NCBI RefSeq assembly: GCF_009936215.1
Contig: NZ_AP019551.1
Span: forward strand, 527,501 to 591,500
Source: Athalassotoga saccharophila
Lineage (GTDB): Bacteria; Thermotogota; Thermotogae; Mesoaciditogales; Mesoaciditogaceae
Direction of reading: 5' to 3'
Length of the DNA: 64,000 nucleotides
How positions within the stretch are numbered: position 1 is the first letter of the stretch; every line of letters begins with the position of its first letter. The notes beneath the pieces were generated by a model. It was not told the DNA's origin. It did no database searches and saw only the letters and a program-made list of their open reading frames with translations. This document shows, one piece after another, positions 35,832 through 44,156 of this stretch. The position numbers were made by a program, and so were the translations under genes.

Positions 35832-36599
35832 TCACTCTCCTTCTTTGGATTTTTTCCAAAATTCTTCCATTACCTCAAGTGACTTTAGTTCTATACCTTC
35901 ATTTTCTGCCATTTTATTCATCTTTTCAAACCGATTAACGAACTTAGTGGTGGATCTTCTCAAAGCACTTTCAGGATCTATTCCCAAGTGCCTTGAAAGG
36001 TTTACAACCGCAAACAGAAGATCTCCTATCTCTTCTTCTTTTTGGGAAGGACTCTTTGCATTCTTTACCTCTTCTATCTCTTCGTAGACTTTATCGTAGA
36101 CTGGATCTACTTCTTTCCAGTCAAAACCGTACTCGGCAGCATTTTCTTGAATTCTTCTCGCCATCGAGAGTGCAGGAATGACGGGATTTATTTCTCCAAG
36201 TTTGGTTTTTGGCTTGCCCTTTTCCTTAGATTTTATTTCTTCCCATCTTTCGTAAGAATATCCCTTTTCTGAACTGAAAACATGTGGATGTCTTCTTATC
36301 AACTTCTCGTTTAAATTTTCAACCACATCGTAAAAATCAAAACTCTTTTCTTCTTCAGAAATTATAGATTGAAAGACTATCTGAAGCAGAAGATCTCCGA
36401 GTTCTTCTTTGAGTTTCTTTTGATCGCCAGAGTCTATAGCCTCGACAACTTCAAAACTCTCTTCGATTATGTAAGGTTTAAGAGAAAGATGCGTCTGTGC
36501 CTTGTCCCATTCGCACCCGTTCTTCGATCTTAAGACTCTCATTGTTTTTAGAAGTTCTTCGATTGAATTCGAGTTTCCCATCATGCACTCATCCATCAT
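35832..36599 (-). CDS. mazG: Nucleoside triphosphate pyrophosphohydrolase MazG
   Basis: House-cleaning enzyme that hydrolyses (d)NTPs to the monophosphate and pyrophosphate. Two MazG domains are visible, the first with CEWDKAQTHLSLKPY and EESFEVVEAI plus EELGDLLLQIVFQ, the second with EEIEEVK and EEIGDLLFAVVNL. Length of 255 residues is typical. The start is ambiguous because a 15-bp tandem repeat duplicates the start region; ATG at 36599 or 36584 are in frame. It overlaps the DUF47 stop by 4 bp. Confidence 0.93.
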   Translation of the reverse strand: MMDECMMGNSNSIEELLKTMRVLRSKNGCEWDKAQTHLSLKPYIIEESFEVVEAIDSGDQKKLKEELGDLLLQIVFQSIISEEEKSFDFYDVVENLNEKLIRRHPHVFSSEKGYSYERWEEIKSKEKGKPKTKLGEINPVIPALSMARRIQENAAEYGFDWKEVDPVYDKVYEEIEEVKNAKSPSQKEEEIGDLLFAVVNLSRHLGIDPESALRRSTTKFVNRFEKMNKMAENEGIELKSLEVMEEFWKKSKEGE

Positions 36600-36608
36600 G
36601 CACTCATC
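36579..36608. repeat. 15-bp tandem duplication across the DUF47/mazG junction
   Basis: CATCATGCACTCATC occurs twice head to tail (36579-36593 and 36594-36608). The unit contains the stop codon of the DUF47 gene and candidate start codons of mazG, so both are present twice. Being 15 bp long it keeps the mazG frame and adds five codons (MMDEC) at its N terminus. Confidence 0.9.
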
Positions 36609-37234
36609 TTCAAAATTATTATCTCTATTCTGTCAGAGGCATCTTCGGCCCTGTCTGCTATGTCTCCTATCTGAAGTGCGAGTTCCCTTAATTGGATTTT
36701 ACGCGCGAGTTCAATGTTCAAAGTGAAGACTTCTTTTATAAGAGATCTTTCTATCCCATCGCCGGTATTTTCCCATCTTTCCACCTCTAAGACTGCGTTC
36801 TTCGATTTATCTATGTTTTCAAAGAGATTTTCCACGGCAGTCGCGAGTGCTTTAAAGGATTCAACGGAACATTCATATTCTTTTATGTATTTGTCTCTGA
36901 GGGAATCTGGTATTTTAAGGTTTTGAAGGTATATAACGTCCGCGACAGTTTCGGCCTTATTTGCAACCTTGTCAACGGCTTCTATGAGGCCAAGCATATC
37001 GCCTCTCGACTGGGCAAGAAAGGCTCCAGAATACATCAAAGTCTCGGCATTCCTGCGTATCGAATCTGCCTCGCTTTCTTTTTGTCTAACAGTTTTAACT
37101 ATATCGGTGCAATCTTCATCGCACGATAATTTTATTATTTTAAAGGTTTCATCTATAACCTGTCCAACCATGTTGAGGTGATCTCTGAATAGATTGATGA
37201 CCTCATTTTCTTTTTTACCAAAGAGCAAGGACAT
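36596..37234 (-). CDS. DUF47/PhoU-like phosphate transport regulator
   Basis: A 212-residue all-helical protein of the DUF47 (TIGR00153) family, related in fold to PhoU. Recognisable parts are FLAQSRGDMLGLIEAVDKVANKAET, readable as GDMLGLIEAVDKVANKAE, and ENTGDGIERSLIKEVF, which carry the acidic metal-binding residues. Genes of this family are usually next to PiT phosphate transporters, as here (3 bp downstream of one), and are thought to modulate them. Cytoplasmic. Confidence 0.9.
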   Translation of the reverse strand: MSLLFGKKENEVINLFRDHLNMVGQVIDETFKIIKLSCDEDCTDIVKTVRQKESEADSIRRNAETLMYSGAFLAQSRGDMLGLIEAVDKVANKAETVADVIYLQNLKIPDSLRDKYIKEYECSVESFKALATAVENLFENIDKSKNAVLEVERWENTGDGIERSLIKEVFTLNIELARKIQLRELALQIGDIADRAEDASDRIEIIILKMSA

Positions 37235-37237
37235 TTT

Positions 37238-38200
37238 TTACCCCCAGATTTTCATTACCATGTATATTATAACAGCAATGGTACCTGTTATGAAAGGAGT
37301 TACAAGCCATCCACTTACGATCCTTAAAATTGTCTTTAAACTCACGGTTTTGATACCATTTACAATCCCAACTCCGGCCGTGGAACCGACAGAAGCCTGA
37401 GCGCTCGATATAGGTATTCCCAAAAATGAAAAGATCAAAAGAGAAGTACCTTCTCCGAAGATTGCTATCGAAGAATCAAATGGCTCCATAATAGTTATGT
37501 CTTTTCCTATAGTCCTTATGACCTTTTTACTCGCCGTCAAAAATCCAAGCGCCATGGCTATGCCTCCGATCAAAAGTGCCTCTTCCCGGCCAAAGAGTCC
37601 TTTTCCAACGAAAGGACCGGTTATATTCGCAAGGTTATTTGCTCCCAACGAATAAGACGCATATATGCTGAAGCCGAAGGACATAAGCCTGACCACAGTT
37701 CCCCTTAACCTTAGCGATTTCAAACGGTTGTAGAAAAGCGATATCACGATGTACGAAAACACGGCTATCACCAGAGCGCCAAAAGGGGTTATAAGCCACG
37801 ATATCGCGACTTTACCGACGATCCACCAGTTAACATCGCGCTCGACAAGTCCGACTCCAACAAGTGATCCTATAATTCCTTGTGTTATGGAAGTTGGCAA
37901 AGAATAATGAGTCATTATAAGAACAACTATGGCCGTGCTAAGGGCAGCACTGACAGAGATATCGAATGTAACGTGTGTTACAGAATTCATCGTCGATATT
38001 CCCGAATCTCCACCAAGAAAGGCTCCCAAAAATATGAAAATTGCCCCTGTGATCGTGGCCACCCTGTACTTAATTATGTCGGAGGTGATGAGAGGACCGA
38101 AGATCGTTGCCATATTGTTGTATCCCAAGGACCATCCCAAAAGCATGGCCGTTGCAATCATCAAAAGATCGCGTAACAAGTGCTTCCCCTTCTTTTTCAT
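37238..38200 (-). CDS. PiT-family inorganic phosphate transporter
   Basis: Low-affinity cation-coupled phosphate permease, 320 residues with about ten transmembrane helices. The two inverted family repeats contain GYNNMATIFGPLI near the N terminus and GANNLANITGPFVG in the second half, each with the conserved Asn residues. It heads a minus-strand operon with DUF47, mazG, PPIase, MIP18-like and prmC. The two-component system that converges on this operon from the other side might control it. Confidence 0.93.
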   Translation of the reverse strand: MKKKGKHLLRDLLMIATAMLLGWSLGYNNMATIFGPLITSDIIKYRVATITGAIFIFLGAFLGGDSGISTMNSVTHVTFDISVSAALSTAIVVLIMTHYSLPTSITQGIIGSLVGVGLVERDVNWWIVGKVAISWLITPFGALVIAVFSYIVISLFYNRLKSLRLRGTVVRLMSFGFSIYASYSLGANNLANITGPFVGKGLFGREEALLIGGIAMALGFLTASKKVIRTIGKDITIMEPFDSSIAIFGEGTSLLIFSFLGIPISSAQASVGSTAGVGIVNGIKTVSLKTILRIVSGWLVTPFITGTIAVIIYMVMKIWG

Positions 38201-38253
38201 TAGTTCGTACTTATCAAACTATTCGGTTAAGTGAGTTCATGTATTAACTTAAA

Positions 38254-38282
38254 AGTATACTCCAAAAGATCGATTTGTTCAA
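38254..38282 (-). promoter_or_regulatory. Promoter of the phosphate transporter operon
   Basis: Minus-strand TTGAAC (38277-38282), a 17-bp spacer, and TATACT (38254-38259), about 54 bp before the PiT start codon. Confidence 0.6.
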
Positions 38283-38355
38283 TATATCTCTAAGAGTCAT
38301 CTGCTGCATTAAAACTTATCCTTTAAAATTTCGTCTAAATTTAGGAGGCGTTAAA

Positions 38356-38445
38356 ATGAATATAGTGGCAATACTTGCCTTTATCATCTTAATAGGAATC
38401 GGTTTAACCGGCATATTGATCGCGAGAAAAGACTCTCACAGATAA
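38356..38445 (+). CDS. 29-residue single-helix membrane peptide
   Basis: A tiny reading frame with an excellent ribosome site (AGGAGG at 38343-38348, 7 bases before ATG at 38356). It encodes MNIVAILAFIILIGIGLTG, then ILIARKDSHR: one transmembrane helix with a basic, probably cytoplasmic C terminus. The stop lies 10 bp inside the convergent MutS-type gene end. No name can be given. Small hydrophobic peptides of this shape often modulate a neighbouring transporter or sensor, but that is only inference. Confidence 0.5.
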   Translation: MNIVAILAFIILIGIGLTGILIARKDSHR

Positions 38446-39935
38446 TCTTCGAGTTTTTTGAGAGCCTCATTTGTTATTTCGGGAGGGAAGCCAAAAATAG
38501 AGGCGATTTTGATGGCATCTCCATATCTGACGCTGAAATCCTTTGTAAGATGATGATCTATTTTTGAGTTGATATTTCTGGCGTTTATTTCCTCGTCGAA
38601 ATTTATCTTCCCTATCATGTATTTGGGGCAATTTGTTTTCTCTATTACCCTTTTGAAATGTGTGACCATGATGGAGATATTATCTTTGCGCGAAAGGTAT
38701 TCGGCAAGGGCCTGAGCGAGAGATTCTCCCTCATAGGGGTTTGTACCTGCACCGAATTCATCTATGAGGATAATTCCCTTTCCTTCCATCTTCAATACTT
38801 CCGAGACATTTTCTATTTGATTTGCAAAGGCGGAGAGGTCCGTATTATTGGAGGACATCCCTATGTACCTTATCCAGTCAATTTTTGGTAATTTTGCGTA
38901 TTCTGCGGGTACTAAAAATCCGTAAGCGCCGAGGGCACAAGAGAGCGCTATCGTTTTTAAAACAGTCGTTTTACCTCCCATATTTGGACCGAAGATGATG
39001 GTCAGACCATCTGAAAAGGATCCATCCAATGGAGTGTAATTGGTAACATTTTCTGCGATTACCGGATGAAAGCCCTTTATTATCTCAATACGATCTCCAA
39101 ATTCAGGAAATGTGTAGCCGTCATTTATTGCCCTTACCTTTGAAAAGGCGAGATCGAATTTGGAGATTTTTGATATCTCGCCTTTGATGAAATAGATCCA
39201 CTTCTTTATTTCGAAAGATAATCTTTTTACCTCTTTTTCCCTTTCATCTTTTAATCTCTCTTCCAGATCCGACATCTCATTCTGAAGTGTGATTATCTCC
39301 TCAGTTGGCCTGACAATAAGCGTGTAGGTTTTTGATCCTTCTCTTTCTATCATTACGAGATTAGAATTCACAAGTAGAGACCCTTTTTCCTTTTCTATTA
39401 CAAATCTTTTGTCATCGATTCGAATTCCGAACTTTTGCGCTATGAGCCCTATCTGCCTTTTGTAAAGATCGTTAATCATTCTTGATAAATCCGTGTACCT
39501 CTTCTCCATTTCCTCAATTGTCTGATTTTGGGGAGAAAAAGAAAAGGATCCAGTGTTCTTTGGATCGATCGAAGTCCACAATTCTTCAAAAGATCCAAAA
39601 AAATCCCCAAGACAGGATGCGCCTTTGAGTAATCTGTGATAATATATGAACCTTTTTATTTCGAATATGTCTATCTCCGTTGCAGTATCATGTTCGATGT
39701 TCGATATAGTAGTCGAGATCTCGTGAAAATCGCGCAAAATGTTTTCTATTCTTGTTCTATTTTTTTCACATTCTCTCACCTTTGAAAGAAATGAAAAATG
39801 AGACAAAATCTCGTCTTCTCTCAAAGGTGAGAGGCTGGCAAAAAGATTCCTTCCAAATACGCTTACAGGTCTGTAAAGATCTATGACCTTATCAAAGAGG
39901 CAAAAATGTTTTGTACTTTCATCAATGAATTCCAT
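38436..39935 (-). CDS. MutS-type ATPase, short form without Smr or mismatch-recognition domain
   Basis: A 499-residue protein with the MutS ATPase core: Walker A GPNMGGKT at 316-323, Walker B GIILIDEFGAGTNPYEG, and VTHFK. The first ~290 residues are helical lever/clamp-like, with no MutS domain I and no C-terminal Smr nuclease, so it is neither canonical MutS nor MutS2. MutS-like ATPases of this size include the reactivase KamC of lysine 5,6-aminomutase, but no aminomutase genes are near. It overlaps the M32 carboxypeptidase gene by 14 bp and ends the eight-gene operon. Confidence 0.78.
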   Translation of the reverse strand: MEFIDESTKHFCLFDKVIDLYRPVSVFGRNLFASLSPLREDEILSHFSFLSKVRECEKNRTRIENILRDFHEISTTISNIEHDTATEIDIFEIKRFIYYHRLLKGASCLGDFFGSFEELWTSIDPKNTGSFSFSPQNQTIEEMEKRYTDLSRMINDLYKRQIGLIAQKFGIRIDDKRFVIEKEKGSLLVNSNLVMIEREGSKTYTLIVRPTEEIITLQNEMSDLEERLKDEREKEVKRLSFEIKKWIYFIKGEISKISKFDLAFSKVRAINDGYTFPEFGDRIEIIKGFHPVIAENVTNYTPLDGSFSDGLTIIFGPNMGGKTTVLKTIALSCALGAYGFLVPAEYAKLPKIDWIRYIGMSSNNTDLSAFANQIENVSEVLKMEGKGIILIDEFGAGTNPYEGESLAQALAEYLSRKDNISIMVTHFKRVIEKTNCPKYMIGKINFDEEINARNINSKIDHHLTKDFSVRYGDAIKIASIFGFPPEITNEALKKLEDYL

Positions 39936-41418
39936 AGATCTTCGAAAACTTCTCTTTTATGTAATTCATAAAGTATTTGTGATTCAATGGTTCACCGCTT
40001 ACTTTAACGATCAAATCCTTTGGATCGTACATCGCACCGAATTTGTGTATCTTTTCCCTTTGCCACTCCCTTAAAACCTTCAAATTTCCATTTGATATTT
40101 GAGATTCGAGATCGGGAATTTCTTTCTTTGCGGAAAAGAAAAATTGCGAAGCGTAAAGATTTCCCAACATGTAGGATGGAAAATATCCAAACTGGCCACC
40201 CGACCAGTGAACATCCTGTAAAACTCCATGGGCATCATCCGGCACATCTACGTTTAGATACTCTCTCATCTTTTGATTCCATACGTCTGGCAAATCTGCG
40301 ACCTTTATTCTGTCATTTATGAGCGATTCTTCTATTTCGAACCTTACCATTATGTGGAGGTTGTAGGTTACCTCATCGGCCTCTATTCTTATGAGAGAGG
40401 GCTTTGTGATGTTGATGGCCTTGTAAAAATCCTCGGCCGTGATCTTTTTAAACTGGGGAAAGATTTCAGAGAGTTTGGGAAAGAAGAATTTCCAGAATTC
40501 ATACGACCTACCCACAAGATTTTCCCATGTTCTCGATTGGGACTCGTGTATCCCCATCGAAGCGCCCGTGTGTATCGGCATCCATTTGTACTCTTCGGAA
40601 ATACCCTGTTCGTAGAGCGCATGTCCTCCTTCATGCATCGTTGAAAAGAGAGCAGATGTCATATCGTCCAAATGGTAATTCGTCGTGATTCTCACATCTC
40701 CGTTACCGATTCCAGTTGTGAAAGGATGGACCGTCTCATCTATACGGCCGGATTGAAAATCGTATCCCATCGCCTCGAGCACCTCGTGGGAGAGTTTTTC
40801 CTGAGATGCTTTATCGAATTTTCCCTTTAGAATGGAATCATCTGGTTTTTTGCCGTGAGATATTTCTTTTATGAACGGTACGAGTTCTGATTTAAGACCT
40901 TCTATGATCTTTTTGATATCTTCAGATGTCATCGAAGGTTCGTACCCTTCAAGAAGCGCGTCGTATTTGTTTTTTTCGTATCCATAATATTCTACGAATT
41001 CTTTTAAATATCCTACTATCTCTTCAAGATACGGACGAAATTTGTTGAAATTTGATTCGGCCTTTGCTTCCTGCCAAACACTTTCCCCCTTTGAACAGGC
41101 TATCGTGAACTTTTCAAACTTTTCGGGTGGAATTGAAGATGCACGTCTGTACTCTTTGGTCATAAGGTAGACATTTCTTCTGTCAACCTCATTCAATTTT
41201 TCATTTACGCGTGGCCTGTTAAAATATTCCACAAATGCGGCCATCTTTGGAGAGGTCATCATCTCAAAGATAGTCCTTGCGAGTTTGCCGGCAACTTCTG
41301 CCCTGTCCATGGCCGCCTTTGGCGGCATTTTTGTTCTCATGTCCCATTCAACTAAAGCGTATGCACTCGAATATTTCGCAATTTCTGCGTAGTAATCATA
41401 AAATTCCTTTATCTCCAT
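39922..41418 (-). CDS. Carboxypeptidase M32 (Taq type)
   Basis: Zinc carboxypeptidase that removes C-terminal residues from peptides. HEGGH (262-266) is the HExxH zinc motif; HPFTTGIGNGDVRIT (231-245) and GIHESQSRTWEN supply the family's substrate and third-ligand signatures. The length of 498 residues is typical of the Taq/Pfu enzymes. Cytoplasmic, no signal peptide. ATG at 41418 after GGAGG. It lies between the 8-oxoguanine deaminase and the MutS-type gene in an operon otherwise devoted largely to purines. Confidence 0.94.
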   Translation of the reverse strand: MEIKEFYDYYAEIAKYSSAYALVEWDMRTKMPPKAAMDRAEVAGKLARTIFEMMTSPKMAAFVEYFNRPRVNEKLNEVDRRNVYLMTKEYRRASSIPPEKFEKFTIACSKGESVWQEAKAESNFNKFRPYLEEIVGYLKEFVEYYGYEKNKYDALLEGYEPSMTSEDIKKIIEGLKSELVPFIKEISHGKKPDDSILKGKFDKASQEKLSHEVLEAMGYDFQSGRIDETVHPFTTGIGNGDVRITTNYHLDDMTSALFSTMHEGGHALYEQGISEEYKWMPIHTGASMGIHESQSRTWENLVGRSYEFWKFFFPKLSEIFPQFKKITAEDFYKAINITKPSLIRIEADEVTYNLHIMVRFEIEESLINDRIKVADLPDVWNQKMREYLNVDVPDDAHGVLQDVHWSGGQFGYFPSYMLGNLYASQFFFSAKKEIPDLESQISNGNLKVLREWQREKIHKFGAMYDPKDLIVKVSGEPLNHKYFMNYIKEKFSKIYGIH

Positions 41419-42768
41419 TTAAATCCTCCCCTTGATCAATTTTCGAGAGATCTCATTTTGTCTTCTGACAAGGTAATCGATGTCCGGCACGTTAAGATGA
41501 CCATCTCTGACGATGAATTTGCCGTTGACGATGTTAAAATCGACGGACTTTGCATCACACATGATCACGGCAGAGATTGGATCATCAAGGCCACCAGAGA
41601 ATTCTATTTTTCCCATGTCAAAGGCTATTATATCGGCCGCCTTTCCGACTTCTATCGATCCTATGTAGTCATCCATCCTCAAAACCTTTGCACCACCCAT
41701 AGATGCGATCTCAAGTGCCTCCCTTGGGCTCATCGCGTCTGCGCCGTATTTCACCCTTTGTAAAAGCATCGCATTTCTTGCCTCAAGTATCATGTTAGAC
41801 GTGTCATTTGAAGCACTTCCGTCGATTCCGAGGGAGATTCTAAGGCCTTTCATCTTTGAGATTGGCGCTATTCCAGATCCGAGTCTCATGTTAGAAGTTG
41901 GACAGTGAGAGATTCCAACATCATTTTTGCGCATCTTCTCTATATCTGTCTCATTGACATGAACTGTATGGGCAAACCATACCCTCGGATTTAACCATCC
42001 AATTTTTTCCATGTAATCAACGGGTCTAAGGCCAAATTTATCGATGCAAAATCTTTCTTCGTCTTCCGTTTCGGCAAGATGCGTGTGAATCAATACATCA
42101 TGCTTTTTTGCGAATTCGAGTGTCTTTACCATTAAAGATTCGGTAACCGAGAATGGCGAGCACGGAGCAAGGGCAATCCTTACCATTGCGTATCGAGATC
42201 TGTCGTGGTATTTCGAGACAGTTCTTTCGTATTCTGAAAGTATCTCATCTTCGATCTGGACTACAGAATCGGGAGGGAGTCCCCCGTCTTTTTTTGACAT
42301 AGACATGGCACCGCGCGTAGGATGAAATCTGAGGCCAACGTGTGATACACCATTTATCTCTTCATCGAAGATCGAATTTTTGTTTTTGGGATAAAGGTAG
42401 AGCATATCGCTTGAGGTTGTAACCCCGCTTAATGCCATCTCCGAAGCCGCGATTGCGGCACTCACGTATGATGCCTCTTCGTCTATGTTCTTCCATATCT
42501 CGTAAAGTGCAACGAGCCAGTCGAACAGTTTGGCACTCTGGACGGATTTAACATTTCTGGTAAGTGTTTGGTAGAAGTGATGATGGGTGTTAACAAAGCC
42601 GGGCAGGACGATTTTGTTCGAGCAATCTATCGTCTCGTCGAAATTCCCGTCAGGTTTTACCTTTCCAACATAGGTTATGATATTTCCGTCTATGGCTATG
42701 TATCCATTTTCGATCTGACCGGTTGAAAAGGTCTCCATTGCGCCTATATTACTTAAAAGATATTTCAA
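41419..42768 (-). CDS. 8-oxoguanine deaminase-type amidohydrolase
   Basis: Amidohydrolase of 449 residues close in motif to bacterial 8-oxoguanine deaminases, which convert 8-oxoguanine to uric acid. Metal ligands are His62 and His64 in NTHHHFYQ, then HTHLAE, the HTVH region and Asp in DGSASND. Segments such as ALSGVTTSSDMLYLYPK and GGLPPDSVVQ are characteristic of that subgroup within the ATZ/TRZ family. Guanine or other aminopurine deamination remains possible. TTG start at 42768 after GGAGGGG, overlapping the PLP-enzyme stop by 4 bp. Confidence 0.83.
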   Translation of the reverse strand: MKYLLSNIGAMETFSTGQIENGYIAIDGNIITYVGKVKPDGNFDETIDCSNKIVLPGFVNTHHHFYQTLTRNVKSVQSAKLFDWLVALYEIWKNIDEEASYVSAAIAASEMALSGVTTSSDMLYLYPKNKNSIFDEEINGVSHVGLRFHPTRGAMSMSKKDGGLPPDSVVQIEDEILSEYERTVSKYHDRSRYAMVRIALAPCSPFSVTESLMVKTLEFAKKHDVLIHTHLAETEDEERFCIDKFGLRPVDYMEKIGWLNPRVWFAHTVHVNETDIEKMRKNDVGISHCPTSNMRLGSGIAPISKMKGLRISLGIDGSASNDTSNMILEARNAMLLQRVKYGADAMSPREALEIASMGGAKVLRMDDYIGSIEVGKAADIIAFDMGKIEFSGGLDDPISAVIMCDAKSVDFNIVNGKFIVRDGHLNVPDIDYLVRRQNEISRKLIKGRI

Positions 42769-44156
42769 TCATACCCCTCCTTCTTTCTGTAATCGTAGAT
42801 AAGTTTGTCTGTTTCTTTAACAATCGATTGTTGCTTTTCCCAGTAGGAGGGATTCATCTGTTCGTTGAGTTCTTCAACGCTTTTGCCCTGTTGTTCTACC
42901 CACGTGTAGTACTTCAAATTGTGCCATCTTCTTCTGTTCTCAAGTGTTCCTTCAAAGAACCAGTCAGTCTTCACACCCATGAAGATGGAGTTAAACCTCG
43001 ATTTTGCCTCGGATAGATCCATCTTTCCGAACTGTCTGTCGAGGTCTGCCATAACTGAATGGTACCTGCTTATCGTGTCTGTCGCTATCGTTACTATGTT
43101 ATCGTTGGGGCCAAGTTTGTATTGCTTTGCGACCTTTATCGCACCCAGGACATTTGCAACGCCAGATATTCCAAAGATCGTTGAAATTTCATCTACGGCC
43201 TTTGGATCTATAAAGTCTTTAAGGAATTTCTTTCCAACCTCGTCTGTTAAAAGTTGAAGACCCTTCTTTGATTCCATATCATCTACTGCGACCACCGCAT
43301 CCGAATTCATCACGTTGTGAATCCATGTAACGTGTTTGTCTCCTATGCCCTGAATGTCGTGGGATCCGTATCCGTTCATAGAGATCGTCGGACACTGTAT
43401 CGGCTCAAGCGTTACGATCTTTGCATCGTTGAAGACCTGCTTTACCCTGTCTCCGCACGCTATCGTTCCGGCCGATCCAACGCCCGAAACTACGGCCGCA
43501 ATTCTTCCATTTCCTATCTTCTCATTCTGAACGAGTTCAATCATCGTGTTACCCGTTACGTAGTAATGAAATCTGTAATTTCCAAATTCGCTGAACTGGT
43601 TTAATATTCTCACCTTTTCAGGGTTTTGAGACCATATCTCCTTTGACTTATCGTAAATTTCTTTGACGTTGGATTCAGATCCGGGCGTTGCAATGACCCT
43701 CGCGCCGTAAGAATTTATAATATCGAACCTCTCCTTGCTCATACCCTCGGGAAGTATCACTATAGTATCGAACTTCATTCTGCATCCAACCCACGCACCG
43801 CCTATTCCGTAATTTCCGGTCGATGGCCATATAAGCGTATGGTATGAAGGGTCTACCTCATTTCTTATTACCTTTTCGACGAGTATAGAATAGGTTGCAC
43901 CAACTTTATGGCTTCCCGTTGGAAAATCACGCCCATACATCACTATTATGTTTGCGTCTACGCCCGTTAATTTTTTTGGAAGAACGACGTACTTTATTTT
44001 GTTGTCTGGGCCGCGCCATGTTATGTTGAAAAAGTTTATCGGATCTAAGGGATCCTCCTTCATCTTTGTGAGCGCTATCTTTCTTATCTTTGGATCGATC
44101 TTATCGGGATGAAGCATCTCTTCAAAGGTGGGACCTATTATTTTTTTTGAATTCAC
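42765..44156 (-). CDS. PLP-dependent enzyme of the tryptophan synthase beta fold, function unknown
   Basis: A 463-residue fold-type II PLP enzyme. The cofactor lysine is in PTGSHKVGATYS, a phosphate-binding glycine loop is seen in VSGVGSAGTIACG, and WPSTGNYGIGGAW matches the substrate-binding Asn region. The family includes cysteine synthase, threonine dehydratase and diaminopropionate ammonia-lyase, but the length and C-terminal ~90 residues fit none of them exactly. It lies between a xanthine-dehydrogenase-type subunit and 8-oxoguanine deaminase with 4-bp overlaps on both sides, so a role in nitrogen release after purine breakdown is the contextual guess. Confidence 0.75.
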   Translation of the reverse strand: MNSKKIIGPTFEEMLHPDKIDPKIRKIALTKMKEDPLDPINFFNITWRGPDNKIKYVVLPKKLTGVDANIIVMYGRDFPTGSHKVGATYSILVEKVIRNEVDPSYHTLIWPSTGNYGIGGAWVGCRMKFDTIVILPEGMSKERFDIINSYGARVIATPGSESNVKEIYDKSKEIWSQNPEKVRILNQFSEFGNYRFHYYVTGNTMIELVQNEKIGNGRIAAVVSGVGSAGTIACGDRVKQVFNDAKIVTLEPIQCPTISMNGYGSHDIQGIGDKHVTWIHNVMNSDAVVAVDDMESKKGLQLLTDEVGKKFLKDFIDPKAVDEISTIFGISGVANVLGAIKVAKQYKLGPNDNIVTIATDTISRYHSVMADLDRQFGKMDLSEAKSRFNSIFMGVKTDWFFEGTLENRRRWHNLKYYTWVEQQGKSVEELNEQMNPSYWEKQQSIVKETDKLIYDYRKKEGYD

